Below, in pieces: positions 1 through 12,641 of a DNA stretch of 64,000 bases. The translations under genes were made by a program, and so were the position numbers. The number at the start of each line of letters is the position of its first letter. The first letter of the stretch is position 1. This stretch comes from Paragordius varius (taxonomy: Eukaryota > Nematomorpha). The notes under the pieces were generated by a model. It had not been told where the DNA came from. It did no database searches and saw only the letters and a program-made list of their open reading frames with translations. The stretch lies in NCBI GenBank assembly GCA_964247055.1, contig OZ176050.1, positions 7,502,001 through 7,566,000 on the forward strand. Reading direction: 5' to 3'.

Positions 1-625
1 CTTTCAAAAGTAATATTTTGTTCTTCCGGATTAAAAGGCCCATTCCGATAAATGTTCAAATTTTGATTTGCTGCATGAGATGAATCTTGATCTAAAAATT
101 ATACCCATTACGATAAACTTGAATAGTATATAACTTTTGTGTTTGTTTGAGATCTATTAAATTAAAAAGGCAAATACCTCATCATGGCTAGTGAGTTGTT
201 GAAATTATCTTTGTTTTCAACAGATCTGCTTTGGCTTAAAAACGTATTGGCAATCTGAACCTTTAATTTTGGGTAAGGTTTCTTAAATTTACAAATTTGA
301 TTATGAAAATTTTTTATGGCTTCAGAACATTCTTCATTGGTGCTAAAAGTAATCAAACTAAATTTTAAATTATTAAATACGCAGTAGATTTATCATTTTT
401 GTCAGTCTTATGTATTCTTTTAATATTTCCAACATTTTCAAATATTTCTCTTATATCATCCTATAATTTTAAATAAGTAAAACTTCCGTCCAAGCTAAAG
501 GTATCAGGTCCACAAATATAGTGGCACTTAATATAAATTAAAATTGTTTACTCATTTCGATGATAATTTTTAGATGGTAAAAAGGATTTGCTTTGGACGT
601 ATGCTTCACACTCGCCTTGGAACAT
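1..625 (-). CDS. RRM RNA-binding protein, partial (5' exons; runs off left edge)
   Basis: Minus-strand gene, exons 625-552, 526-484, 460-381, 357-178, 153-119 and 91-1 (open at the window edge). All junctions are GT-AG and keep frame; the introns are only 25, 23, 23, 24 and 27 bp. The start is the ATG at 625. Joined, the product gives one RNA-recognition motif at about residues 25-105: an RNP2-like strand (TIFVDLIPLAWTE), helix 1 (DDIREIFENVGNIKRI), an RNP1-like strand (STALITFSTNEECSEAIKNF) and a last strand (KLKVQIAN). The tail is Asn/Gln/Ser-rich. RRMs bind single-stranded RNA. The acidic helix start and the degenerate RNP1 recall FET (FUS/TAF15/Cabeza) RRMs, but the family is not certain. 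Coding nature is strong because five independent junctions restore one domain; the exact start and product name are less sure. Confidence 0.78.
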
Positions 626-1325
626 ATTTAAATTTAAAATTTGGAAAATGGGTCGAAATACCGAACACTCTAAATCAACTGATGATAAAAAATTATTTAA
701 AAATTAAATAAATTTAGATACACTAAATAAATGATTTCTTTCAAAAATTTGGGATTTTAAGGCTTTTTAACCAATTGTTAAATTAATTATATTTTCTGAT
801 GTGGGGTATTTTAATACAAAATACATTACAAATGTAGTTTAGAAATATAGGCTTAAAACAAATTGTGTCATGGGGGGTATTTCAAAATATGCAGCAGACA
901 ATGAACCATATAATTCCCAAATAAGCACAATTATCTACAAATATTGCTAATTATACCTTGTTCATTAATACTGATGTTTTAATATGATAAATTTAATTAT
1001 CTATTAAAAATAATTAGAAAAACATTTATATGTTGTGCATAAAAAATTTTTTAAGTTTTATAAAATATAACTTTCGTATTTCCTCTAACATATATTAGTA
1101 AATGTTTGATATATTGGCTCCATATAGAAAAATATTTTAATAAGTAACACAATGAAGACAAAAAATACTAAAAGACATATTCTGATTGGATATATCAGGA
1201 TTCTCATGATGGTTTTGTTTTTGTACTTTAACAAGCATAAAAAAAATTTAGTTCTGTGGCAATTAGTCGATATCTAACCAAACTTAGCGCACATGAAAAT
1301 TATTTTTGATAAAAGCTAAATGCTC
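626..1325. other. gene-free AT-rich stretch upstream of the RRM gene
   Basis: No open reading frame with family resemblance, tRNA or clear repeat end was seen. The 5' control region of the minus-strand RRM gene should lie here, but no TATA or initiator element can be singled out in such AT-rich sequence. Around 1140-1200 a short piece resembles the ends of the dispersed repeat described next. Confidence 0.4.
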
Positions 1326-2400
1326 AATAACATATAACACTGTGTTCGAATCGGGGGGTTCCTAACGAAATATATATTCTGATAAGTAAGGTTAATTGTT
1401 TTGCTTTTAGTTGTGGCTTTGCTAGTTTAAGAAATTTAATTAGTGCTGCATATCAGAAAATGGCAAAATTTGCGTACATTTTTATTTTTTGGTGAAAGCT
1501 AAATGCTTATCAAAAAATATCTCTTAAATATAAATATAAGCTATATAAAACAAAATATAAAAAATTGATTTCAAGATGTTGGCTTCCAAGGTTCGAAAAT
1601 TTTTCGCTCTTCTAAAATGGTCTATAAATAAACGCAAAAATATAGAGATTGTGCGATATGATATGCTATATTTGGTATCACCTAAATTTTTTTAAAAAGG
1701 TGCATGTTTGGTCACAAATTTACTTTTTAAAAGTTTTGTTGAAGCGTACTAGCTATTATCTTTAGGTACGATGGAAACGGTATAAAAACGCTTTTTGATT
1801 TTGTAAAAATACCATTTCTATATAATTTGATGAATTAAAATTCTGAGGTAATAGAAATGTTGACCATCATTGAATGATATAAAACATGTGTTTTAATAAT
1901 ATGTTAAAGTGTTTTTTAACCGTTAGAATTCTTCAAACTAGTATGAAGTGCGCTCCAAATAAATTTTGCTAAAAATTTATTTTGTAAAAGTATGCATTTA
2001 AAAAAATGTTTTTAGTCGATTAGAATCTAACATAAAATTAAAAATTTTACTGCGCAATCTATACGTTTTTGCGTTTCTTTTAAAAGGAATAGGCCCTTTA
2101 AAATGGCGAAGAATTGGGAGCTAACATCGAAAAATTAAAATATTGTTTTGCTTATAAGTAGTTATATATTTTAGAGATATTTTTTGGAATGAAGCATTTA
2201 GCTTTGATCAAAAAATTTTATACAAAAAATATGCTTAAATTTGGCCATTTTTTGATGTGACTCACTTCCCGAAAAGTGTAAATAACTTTCTTATAACACT
2301 CATAGGCCCCAAAACCAAAACTCCATGAGATACCTGATATATTTTTCGATCGGAATATATATATTTTATCATGATTTTTTGTTTACACTGTGTTATATAC
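1326..2400. repeat. dispersed repeat family C, copy 1 (possible TIR element)
   Basis: The stretch opens with TATAACACTGTGTTCG and closes with CACTGTGTTATATA, so its ends are inverted copies of each other (roughly 14 bp). Internal landmarks recur in other copies in the window: a block reading GAATGAAGCATTTAGCTTT near 2190, a gene-free 'AAGTGTAAATAACTTTCTTATAACACTC' type block near 2275 and a CCTGATATATTTT block near 2333. Related pieces lie near 2405-3168, 47460-47900, 50880-51260, 60470-61030 and 62555-64000. No transposase was found; it may be a MITE-like non-autonomous element, superfamily undetermined. Confidence 0.5.
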
Positions 2401-2404
2401 ATTG

Positions 2405-3168
2405 ATTGCCTGTTTTAAGCGATTTAAAAAAATATAGAAAAGATGCCGGCAAAAGGTTTGAGAGGAGAATTTTTTTATCCATTTTTTAAAAAAAAATTGT
2501 GAAATGCGCCTAAAAGGCTAAAGAAAGCATATTTTTGAATTCGGTTCAAAACTTCAAATTTATTTTACGATATTCAAATTTTTATTCGCCCTTGATATAA
2601 AATACCCCAAACAGTAATCGAGTTATCAAAAATTTAGATCATAGAAATGTTCCTCATTGAATTATAAATGTTTTTTCGTTTTTAGTATTCCTCCAAACGG
2701 TATGAAGTACGGTTCAACAATTTGCTAAAATTGATTTTTGAAAAAAATATGCATTTTAAAAATATTTTTAATATCAATATTTTGCATATATTATAATCTC
2801 GCAATCTTGGCTATTTTGCGATTTTTAAATGAATTCCAGTTTAGAAGGGGGAAAATTTGGATTTTCGGAGCCTGCATCTAAAAATTAATTTTTTTAAAAT
2901 ATATTTTTTTTTAATTTGTAGTTTATAATATATATTAGTGATATTTGCTTCTAGCTCAAAAAAATTCTACTTAATGTGCGCAAATTTTGCCATTTTCTGA
3001 TATAAAGCACTTGCCACAGTGTAAATAACTCTCTTAAATCAGTCGTAAGGGCCATAATCGAAATGCGATGATAATCATCTTAATTATTTCTTTAACAATA
3101 TATATATATGTATATAAATATATTTCATCAGGATATATTTTTTGCGGCCAATGTGTTATATAAATTAA
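2405..3168. repeat. dispersed repeat family C, copy 2 (partial)
   Basis: It shares with copy 1 the blocks near 2640-2760 (ATGAAGTACG type), near 2970-3060 (TTTTGCCATTTTCTGATAT, then the AACTCTCTTAAA block) and a right end reading CCAATGTGTTATATA near 3153-3168. The left boundary is unclear, so this could be a truncated copy directly abutting copy 1. Confidence 0.4.
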
Positions 3169-3501
3169 AACCAATTTATTTCCGTAATTTATTTACAAGT
3201 TTAGATTTATAAAACTACCCCAAAATTAATCTTCAAAATAAATTGAAATTGAAATGTAATACGTGTTGAATATAGTGAAAATGGCATAATATTTTAAGAT
3301 ATTATGACACCTTTCAACATAAAGTTTCGGAAAGATTTTTTATATATAAAGCTGAGAAAATTTAAAAACACAATATAAATATAATATAAGAGCAAACTAA
3401 CGATTATCAAAATTCTCAGGTGAGAGAAAGCATAATCAAATTATATAGAAAAATGCTTTCTGTGAATCTTAAAATTTATACCCTTTCCAGATGCTTAAAA
3501 C

Positions 3502-3793
3502 GACGGGGTGTCCAACACACGGCCCTTCAAGACTTCATGTGCGGCCCGCGAAAAATTTGGATTATAATTGCCAATATCCTCACAAAATCTTAGTAAATTT
3601 AACTTTTAAACAATTTTATTTATAAGCCATTTCAATCGGCAAGAACTAGAGGAAATTATTATAATGTGTTTGCATTATAAGCTCTTATGCTTAATAATCC
3701 ATTAAATTATTTGTGAATGCCTCTATATATTTTGAATGCGGCCCGCAGAAGGCAAAAATGAGGCCCACGAAGCCATTATGTTCGACACCCCTG
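3502..3793. mobile_element. hAT-like MITE with 8-bp target duplication
   Basis: A 292-bp element with inverted ends of the GGGGTGTCCAACAC / GACACCCCTG type and inner blocks rich in GCGGCCCGC. This is the classic terminal pattern of hAT non-autonomous elements. The flanks CTTAAAAC (3494-3501) and CTTTAAAC (3794-3801) form an 8-bp target-site duplication with one mismatch, as expected for hAT. No coding capacity. Confidence 0.72.
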
Positions 3794-4336
3794 CTTTAAA
3801 CTATAATAATGAAATATACTTCCGAAATTTTATCAGAATTAAAATTTTGAAGAAAATTATTTTTTTAAAGATTTTTATTTCGATGTCATCATAATCATTT
3901 ATACAGTAAAAATGTTAAATTAATTTTTTTAAACAGCCACTCAAAATTTTTAAAAAACAACAAGTCACTCCGTAACCACCTGTTGGACACCCCTGGGCTA
4001 TATTGTTACGCTATGCCGAATATGTAATAAATTAAAACAATAACCCCCCACCCTTCAAAATAACTTCCATCACGACAGCTTTAAATATAAGTAATGAGCT
4101 AAATCTAAATTATAAATAAGGGACAACTTTTTATACTATTACTGTTTAAAGTGGAGCATATCTTCCCACAAGCTAATTGGCTTATTTGCGTTTGAAGCCA
4201 TCGGGAGCAAAATAATCGAAATTTTAAATTTTATCATTTTAAAAAATTTGGAGAATAACATCAAATATTATCTACTATATCTCAATATCAATATTTTGAA
4301 AATTTCAATTTTAATTTTTTAAAAGGGTCATTGGAA

Positions 4337-6021
4337 CACTTGGATTCAACACATTCATTTAAGTCCTTCGATTCAAATTGGGGTAGTTAGATACCCCAGG
4401 CTAGTTTAAAATTAAATAAAGTAAAAAATATTGAATAAATTGAGGCCATGGCAAAAGTTTGCACTCACATAACATTAATGAACCGAAATATAATAAAAAA
4501 TATATTCTAAAATACTTACTATTACTTATTCAGATGTATAATCCAAGGGTATAAATTTAGCCATTATGACATGTGAGTATAAACTAAATATATTTATGCA
4601 ATATACCACTTTTTCTGTTTATATCAAAGGTAAAAGTGATTTTAATAAAAAGTAAACTTAATTTTAGGCTTAGAATCCAGTAAACACGCATTTTGGGAAA
4701 TAGTAATAAAAATGGCGTCCAAGTAGTTTGAAACGGAACTTTTTTCCCAAACTATATTATTATTTATATAATTTTTACTAGCGTAAATCTCGTGCTGCTA
4801 TGCAGCCCGAGGAAGTCCTTCGGACTTCTGGGGGGGGGGGGAGGGGTGGTTGAAGTTTGGATTTGAATGGGTCTACCGGTTTTCCGGTACCAGATCACAA
4901 AGTTACATGAGGAATCAGTTTTTAGCGGGTAGCTCCTTATCCAGCAGCTATTCAAAGAAACGCATGACTAAAATTTTTGCCTTTTACCATTAAATGCGTG
5001 GAATCCATATTGAATTTTTACGGTCTCATGTCTAGGGCGAAAAATAGATTTGAAAAATTATTTTTGTGGACTTTGTTTTTTTGAAAAAAATGGTATTTTA
5101 CGGGGGTAGCGGGTAAAAAGAGGGCCTAAATCAAAAAAGCGAGACGACTATGTTCAGCGCGATCAAAAATTAAACAAAATTCATAAAATTGAATGGTCCA
5201 ACACCTCCAAAAAATTGACTTAACCCATTTTTCACACGGGGTAGGCCCGAACTGTGGACCTAATTCCAAAAAACTGCGAAGCTATTGTCGGGGCATTCAT
5301 TAATGATTATATTTTTTCGATATTTGGATTTGATTGGGTTCATCGGTTTTCCGGAAACAGATCACAAAGTTACGTGATTACTCAGTTTTTAGCGGGTAGC
5401 TCCTTATCCAGCAGCTATCATCAAAGAAACGCCTGACTAAAATTTTTGCCTTTTAACAGTAAATACGTGGAATCCATATTGAATTTTTACGGTCTCATGT
5501 CTAGGGCGAAAAATAGATTTGAAAAATTATTTTTGTGGACTTTGTTTTTTGAAAAAAATGGTATTTTACGGGGGTAGCGGGTAAAAAGAGGGCCTAAATC
5601 AAAAAAGCGAGACGGCTATGTTCGGCGCAATCGAAAATAACTAAACAAAAATCATATTTGAAATAGAATGGACCAACACGTTCTCCGGAAAATTGTCTCA
5701 AAGACACGATTTTTGTGGACTTCATTTCCAAAAACAACCTGTTTTTCATACGTGGTGGGCCCGAACTGGGGGCCTATTTCAAAAAAAGGGCGAAGCTATT
5801 GTCGGGACATTTATTAATGATTATATTTTTTCGATATTTGGATTTGAATGGGTCTACCGGTTTTCCTGTACCAGATCACAAAGCCAGCATTTTCCATTTT
5901 TATAAATATATAGATTAGGACAGGAGCATAAGTTTAAATTTATGCCGTTTCTTTCAGTAGTTTTTTAAAAATATAAACTTAATTGTCTGGTTTAGATACC
6001 CCAATTCAAATCGAAGTATTT
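4337..6021 (+). mobile_element. TTAA-element copy, split by a Helitron
   Basis: The left end CACTTGGATTCAACACATTC and the block GGGGTAGTTAGATACCCC lie at 4337-4400; the right end (GATACCCCAATTCAAATC) lies near 5995-6021. The shared interior (ATGGCGTCCAAGTAGTTTG near 4712) is present. The Helitron at 4778-5914 interrupts it. Without that insert the element is about 550 bp, close to other copies. The terminal TTAA target duplications are degraded in this copy. Confidence 0.75.
4778..5914 (-). mobile_element. Non-autonomous Helitron, copy 1
   Basis: In element sense (minus strand) it begins TCTATATATTTATA at 5914 and ends CTAG at 4778. Just before the 3' end are two hairpins: GAAGTCCGAAGGACTTC and a stem CTCGGGCTGC / GCAGCACGAG, followed by ATTTACG and CTAG. 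It sits precisely between A and T of the host TTAA element (TTTTTA / TTAGGA), with no target duplication. These are the defining Helitron features. The body holds directly repeated modules of about 470-515 bp (repeat starts near 4854, 5323 and 5838). No Rep/helicase gene is present. Confidence 0.85.
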
Positions 6022-7765
6022 AGCCATGTATTTTCCCTGCAATCGGACTTCTTATATATAAAGAGATGGCTACTGATCTTATTATTAACAAATGATTGAC
6101 CACTAATAGTTAATATTGTTTATATAAATATTGATATGTTTTTTAAAAAAAAATATTTTTAATATTTAGAAAGGTTTCCATCAAGCACCAAATATGTAGA
6201 ATCCTGAATTTTGTAAATTTTACTTAGAAATGTTAAAAAGTACTTATAAACGGTTATAAATGCGCATCTAATAAAATAAATGATAGTTTTTATCTCAATT
6301 TAAGGATGTTAAAGCCAAATAAAAATGTTTTTTGAATATAAAAAATGACTCTATGTTATGGCTTGCTTACATTTGTAAGACATGACTTTTGAAACTGTAA
6401 ATATATTTTTTTGAAGATGCGTTGTTCAAAAAATTATATTTGTCATATTTTGTATATATTTTTATGATAAAGTTAAATTTGATTTATACAAAAAATAAAC
6501 GTGAACCCTTTAGCTTTATATTAATAAACAACTATTGTTTTATAAATTTTATATAGAGATAATATGAATAATACCAAACCACATACACTACCTGAAATTA
6601 GAGCAAAAATGCCCTTTTTAATCTGTTTTATAAAATTTGCTTTAAACAAATTAATCATAATGCCGACACGCTGTATTGTTGCGTAAGGTGGAAACTTAAC
6701 TTTTATTGGCCTGGATAATTTTTTACATAAACCGTTTTTTGTATCAAATACCGATGCACATTATTTTAAAAATATTATATTATGACTCAAATGATTTTTA
6801 TCAGAGAGATGATTTGGTATATAAAGCGAAATTATTAAATTAAAAATCGTAATATTTTACATTCGTTTTTATATTGTCAAGCTAGATCTTACAAAAATAT
6901 TTTAGGGTAAAATATCAGGAAAAAATATTTTCTCATAATAATTTTATGTATAAAATAATAACAATAACTATTAAGAGTTTTTTATAAAATTAAGCATAGA
7001 ACCTGTAAATTTTTAAAATCACTTTAATGAAAGTTTAATTATTAAATTAGTTCTTATTATAAAGGCATATGATTTTTATCATGTTCTCCAATTTTGTAAA
7101 ATGCCCAATATTTTATATAATAGGTTTTGGCAATAAAAATGTCGTTTTCTCATTAGCAAATAATCATTTTCCAGAACCGGTATTTTAGTATGGTGAACGT
7201 GTAAAATCATTAAAGAAATAGCAAGAAGTTTGTAAGAGTTTTAAACTTAAAATTACAACCGCCCTACTCCGTCGTGTTCTAAAAAAATTGAGTCAACGTA
7301 TTAAGGCATTCCACATCAATTTAGTTCAGTGCCTTTAAGCAAAAAAACACTCGGCAGAGAACACCGCATACAAACAAGAAAAAACTCATATAAAATATCA
7401 ACATATAAATATTTTTCAGGTTTCCTAAAATGTTTTAACTATTATGGTATATAAATTTAAAACCAAATAAAAAATCAGATCAATATGGGATGCCAAATTA
7501 TTTATTACAGAATTTGAAGATTTGTCTTTAACGTAATTTTTCCCATGACTCTTTTAGGAAATTACCATATTTGAAGAAAAAACTCCACTCCACTCCACTC
7601 CAAAGACGCATAAATTAGCAATTAATTGTATATTTGGACACGACATTTATTCTATAATTTATTATCATATATATGTGTAATGCTGCATCAACCGTGTCCT
7701 AAAATACATATATTTTAAGGTGGTATAGTATAACAAAAATCTATTCGTGGGCTTCTTGCAAAAAA
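6022..7765. other. gene-free AT-rich region
   Basis: Nothing recognisable. A short CTCCA direct repeat lies near 7579-7600. The sequence is typical unstructured AT-rich DNA with no exon-like run. Confidence 0.4.
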
Positions 7766-7879
7766 ATGAATCAGAATGGTGGAAACCTTTGTTGTTGTTT
7801 AATTAATGATGAACACGAGATGTTTTTCCCTTCGCAAACTATACTAGATAATAAATGCATATTTGGCGCAAAAATGCTG
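7766..7879 (+). CDS. possible first coding exon, unassigned
   Basis: An ATG at 7766 opens 38 codons, ending at a good donor (CTG followed by GTAAATA). Codon composition is richer than the surroundings and includes a Cys cluster (NLCCCLINDEHEMFF). No family was recognised and no following exon could be joined in frame with confidence. It could be the 5' exon of a gene whose later exons include the candidate at 12081. It may equally be chance. Confidence 0.3.
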
Positions 7880-7979
7880 GTAAATATATATTACCATTTA
7901 AGTAAGTATATCATCCTAGGATTAAATTATTTTTTACCTGTGCACAAAACTCAAAGCAGGTATATATATATTTGATAAC

Positions 7980-9059
7980 GCAACGCAGTACACCTATAAA
8001 CATAAACATTATTTCGCATAATTAATCAGGTATACGAAGTGTAATATGGGTAAAAAAATGTGTCCTTACTGCATAAATAATGGTTATATTTCAATGCTAA
8101 AATGCACACAACAAATTCCACCTCCTAGTATTTAGATAAGACGAACAAATACAATTTTTATCTCTTCTCACCATTCATTTATATTAATATCATTCCCCGT
8201 ATTTTGGTTAATTTTGGGGAGCCTAAGATATACCTGATAAAATTCATATTTTGCAGAGGTGATATTAATAAATATTCAGGCTTTATAAAATATTATGCAT
8301 AGGATATCTTTCAAAACTATCCTATTTCTTATGAATTCATTGAAGATCTTGCTAAAATGAAGTTTTTATGCGTCAATTTTTATGTAATTACTTGTGTTTG
8401 TAAAGGCCTTCTGCAAGGTTGTAAGATCAGGCAGGTTATTATTTTCTTATGCAATAAACTAAAATTAAATATGACAAACATTTACCATAAAAATATTGTG
8501 AATGCGCATCAAAGCTGAATTAATTTTAGCTGTACAGAAAATAATTTTTAAAAATTAAATATAAACATCATGTTTCAGTATATGGTGACTTTTTCCTTCC
8601 TGCGAAAATCGCATTCGCTTTATCTATTATTACACTATGGTCATTCTTGTCTAATAAAACAATATAAAAAGTCCGACCTCTTTCTTATTTAAACTCCCCT
8701 TGACTGATTTTATATAATTTCTTTTTGTTGTTTTACCACAAATGATCAAGAATTACGTTAAGAACTCAGATCACTATTAATGACTTGGATTATTTAAATA
8801 AATTAAAATTTACATTCTTAATGCTTAGCCCGTTTTTATATAATTGATGTCCCTTCGTGTTTTTTCCACTTAGACACCAAAAAAAAATTGAAACCCTTGC
8901 TATATAATCCATGCCCGTTTAAAAGAGCAAACAAGAATTATCACTTTGAATTGTAATTCAAATTTAGGTTAATCGACATTAGTGAATACTTTTTTTATTA
9001 AAAACTAGTAGCTTCATCTATGTATAAGATTATTTTAAAAGCATAATTATATATAAAGC
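7980..9059. other. gene-free AT-rich region
   Basis: No supported gene, RNA or repeat end seen. Homopolymer-rich AT sequence throughout. Confidence 0.4.
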
Positions 9060-9316
9060 TCAAATTCACCCTTGATAAATTTAAATAAACCCTTGATTCT
9101 AATTGCCTAATAAAAAGATTAAAATTTATTTATATTTTTAAAAAGAAATTTTGTAAATTAAAATTGAAAAAATAATTTAATTCATAAAGATATGTTTCAG
9201 ATTAATGATGAGTTATACTTGCCCGACATATAATTTATTTTAGGGTGAGTTTGAATTGTTCAAGGGTAAATTAGAATTATTCGAGGGTAATTTTGAATCG
9301 TAAATGGTATATATAT
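9060..9316. mobile_element. MITE family E, copy 1
   Basis: The two ends are imperfect inverted copies built from ACCCT/AGGGT-containing phrases. The left side reads CTCAAATTCACCCTTGATAA; the right side reads TTTAGGGTGAGTTTGAATTG and further AGGGTAA-containing phrases. A second copy with the same ends lies in the last intron of the Lst2 gene (about 59665-59880). No coding capacity; superfamily undetermined. Confidence 0.5.
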
Positions 9317-9345
9317 ATGTGTGTGTGTGTGTGTATGTGTGTGTG
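9308..9345. repeat. (TA)n/(GT)n microsatellite
   Basis: A short TA run passes into a GT dinucleotide run with one interruption, immediately beyond the right end of the family E element. Confidence 0.9.
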
Positions 9346-11709
9346 CAAGTTAGGGTCCTGATCAAATTTATTTAATACAGATGAAAATAAAATATATAAT
9401 ACATCAAATAATTGTAGGATAGCATATGATATTAAAGAAAGTTTTTGCTGATAGTCACGGCCCATGTCTCACCAATTAATATTTGATGCTCATAAAGGCT
9501 ATTAGTTATTAATTAAATATAATCGAATAAAATGGCTACTTTTACATGCCTTGATTAAAAATTATTTGTACAAATTAAGTTACAAACAATATTATAGATT
9601 ATTTTTAACGTAATAATCCAAATAACATGCCAAAATAATATTTTTATATCTATTGGGTTGGTTCTGACTTCATCGGAATGAATTTACGAATCATGATCCC
9701 AACTCTAACTATAGTTAAAAACCAGAAAAAAGATTTATTCACGTTATATAAAATATAAATTATAAAATATGGTATATTGAAAAAAATGAAAAATCTAATA
9801 AATATCCTTATTGTTTTTTACAATATTTAGTTAACCTTTGTAGCAAGGTGCTTATTGAATAAATGTATATATAAATGATCACACCGGTTATTATTTTTTG
9901 ACAGGCCAAACCCTTACATTTTATTTAAAATGGTTTTTTTACAGAGGTATAGAAGGAAAGAACTTTAGACGGAGGTTTAAAGCTTAAATATTATGATCTA
10001 AACTAGGGTTCGCGGGCTGTTTTAATAATTTTTGGTTTATTATTTATCTTCTAAATAAACCTAATTGATTAAAATTTAATTTTTTATTTTTTTCTCATTT
10101 TTTTAGCACTTTTGCATAAACAAAGCGTATGGACATACCTGTGCTAAACTGTTATATATACAGAATGTAAAAATATAAAGATAATTATTTATCAAAGACA
10201 GCCATACTTTTATAAACCTTATTTTATCTTTTAAAATCATTTAATTAAATGGTAAATTACATATTGATTATGTGGCCAATTTACATATTTATATTATACT
10301 TTGCAGTTTAAAACATTGAGTCATATTTAAAAAAATAAGATTTGAAAAGTATTTTTGTCTTTTAGAAAAAATATTTGTGTTATATTTTCACGTTTTGTCC
10401 GTATAATTTCAAATTTACTGTATTTATACTTAATATACGGATTCTCAAAATTAACTTTAATTTATTACATCTTGTGGTTCAACACAGAAGTTAATTAAGT
10501 ATAAAAAAACTTTCATTAACAACCTAAAAATTATAATTATTATTTTCTTTTATATTTCGGTTTATATGTATCAGAAAACTTAATTATGGATTCGCCTTAT
10601 AACAAAAAAACTCTTCCGAATCAGAACTTCCGATCATTTTTTATGTAATGAAAACAACAATATTTAGGATTTTTTGTCAAAATTTTATATGAAAACTTTA
10701 AAATTTCTCAAAGACTTATTGGCAAACTATACAATAGGAAATATGATATTAAAACGTATAATAAATGGAAAAGGATAAAAACATCTACTATGATATGAAA
10801 AAACCTGAAATCCAATTAAAGGCCTATCATCTACCTTTGTATTAGTTTTATAATAGATTTATACTCACAAATCAAAATTAAAATTTTGCTCTACCCATCT
10901 CTCATAAATTATTTATGGCATATTATTTGTTATATCGCTGATATATTTCATAGAAAGAAACAGACAGATTAATTTTAAAGTTATATATAATAAAAAAAAC
11001 ATGCATGATTCTACCTAAAAAATACACACGAATTTGACGTTAGTTGTTTTTAAAAAGTCTGATGACATATTGCCGTGTAAAATAAATGAATATATGCCTA
11101 AAAAATATTGATTGGGTATTTTTTAATTTTTCGTTTTTTTAATACCTAACCTACCCGTTTTCCTTTCTCGTTTCCCGTGTATCTCTTTAATTAAGTCAAT
11201 TTTGTCAAATGCATAATTAATTATTTATAAATTTGTACCACCTAATCAATGATTAAATCTAGTTAAGTTAATAAACATATTAAGGTGAGGTTTGGCTTCG
11301 TAAAAAGCTATAAATATAAATTTGTCCTCTTTTTATTTAAAAAAGATTAAATTAAAACTTAATATCAAAATCAAAGTTTCGCCGACAATATATTGTGTAC
11401 TTGATAAATTTCATAATATTTATCTTGTCAAGGGTAAAATTATATAAGTAACCCTTATGCTAAAATTATTTCCACCAGAAAAGCCCATAATCATTTCTTA
11501 GATTTTGGATCTTATTGTCAGGATACAATGAAAAAATTAATATTTTATACCGATAGCAATAAAAAAAATTATTTTAATTTTAATTTTACGATTATCAATC
11601 GCCGCATACATAAAATGCCAATCTTTTATAATAGACGCGTAATAATAACCCTAAGTAAAACTTTATAGTAGAATGAGAATTTATCTTATAGAGTTTAATA
11701 TATATAAAT
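9346..11709. other. gene-free AT-rich region
   Basis: No gene or RNA supported. A few blocks around 10300-10450 (ACGTTTTGTCCGTATAAT) also occur near 48050-48320, so this holds a piece of a further dispersed repeat. Confidence 0.4.
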
Positions 11710-11947
11710 TACAGTAAATGTTAATTTTTAATATCAAGAATTTTTTTTTTAATCCATGTGACATTTTTTTATTTTTTTAAAAGTTGTTTTACAAGCATAT
11801 AAAAAATAACACTTACATATATATTTAAATGTACTTACATGTCCCTTTTCGGTACACATATATGAGAGATATATATTAACATTGCAATATGTTCCTCTTC
11901 TCGCTACATTTCTTATTTGAGAAATGGTACATTGCATATGTGTTTTG
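11710..11947. repeat. left arm of a ~235-bp inverted repeat
   Basis: Nearly the exact reverse complement of 12642-12868. The outer ends read TTACAGTAAATGTTAATTTT; inner landmarks include CATGTCCCTTTTCGGTACAC and the ATTGCATATGTG boundary. A few indels separate the arms. The ~700-bp spacer holds the candidate exon at 12081-12367. Confidence 0.85.
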
Positions 11948-12080
11948 CCTACTTTGATAAATATTTAGGTTTGATATAACATTTTTAATAAAATTAGGTA
12001 TTAATCAGTATGTTATGTGTTGTGCATACTTTGATTTTTAATTTATAAGTTTATATATTTTTTTTATAAAAAATATTAAG

Positions 12081-12367
12081 TTTTTATTATTTTGTCAAAA
12101 AGAAATTTAAATAAATGTATAGTTTTTGTGAAAAAGGTAATAGAAAGTTTGCCATCAACATCAGATTCAAACTATGGCACATTAATAACCCAGACTCCAG
12201 AGATAAAAAAAAGTCAGGAAAGATGCCATTTCAATGTGGAAGAATTGATTGAAAACTTAACTCAAATTCTTGAAAATATTCAGCACATTCATTTTCTTAA
12301 GTATTATGAGCACACCAAAAAAATTGTCAAAAATATTTGCTTAAATAAATTACCACTTGTGAAATAA
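12081..12367 (+). CDS. possible terminal coding exon, unassigned, inside an inverted repeat
   Basis: An acceptor-like ATTAAG precedes 12081. A frame stays open through 12367 (TAA) and encodes about 95 residues of varied, soluble-looking sequence, for example the segments NYGTLITQTPEIKKSQERC and FNVEELIENLTQILENIQ, which could form amphipathic helices. Base composition is less AT-rich than the flanks, which favours a real exon. No family was recognised. It sits between two ~235-bp inverted arms, so it could also be cargo of a foldback-type element. No ATG opens the frame; the start would be in an upstream exon. Confidence 0.35.
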
Positions 12368-12641
12368 TTAATTATAAATGGTATTATTTTACCATTTTTC
12401 GTGACATTTCTCAGTTTAACTAATTTTAGGTGATATAGTGTTTTCAAAAAAAGTCAGCAAAATCAAATCAATGTTTAAATTTGTATAATACAAGTTTTAT
12501 TACGCACATAAGCGATTTACATGTTAATTTCAAATATATTTTTATAGTCTTTTCTGAAATATTTTTTAATTAATATTATAAACTTAATTTTTTATAAAAA
12601 AAATTATATATAAAACCTAAAAAATTATTTAATGAAGTAGC

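Noticed and set aside
1326-1360. TGTTCGAATC phrase resembling a tRNA T-loop
   Set aside because: No matching acceptor, D or anticodon arms; it is the end of a dispersed repeat.
5254-5918. Open frames at 5254-5436 and 5693-5918 giving similar peptides, repeated at 28438 and 53221
   Set aside because: They lie inside the non-autonomous Helitron; similarity of the peptides simply reflects repeated DNA, and frames are broken differently in each copy.
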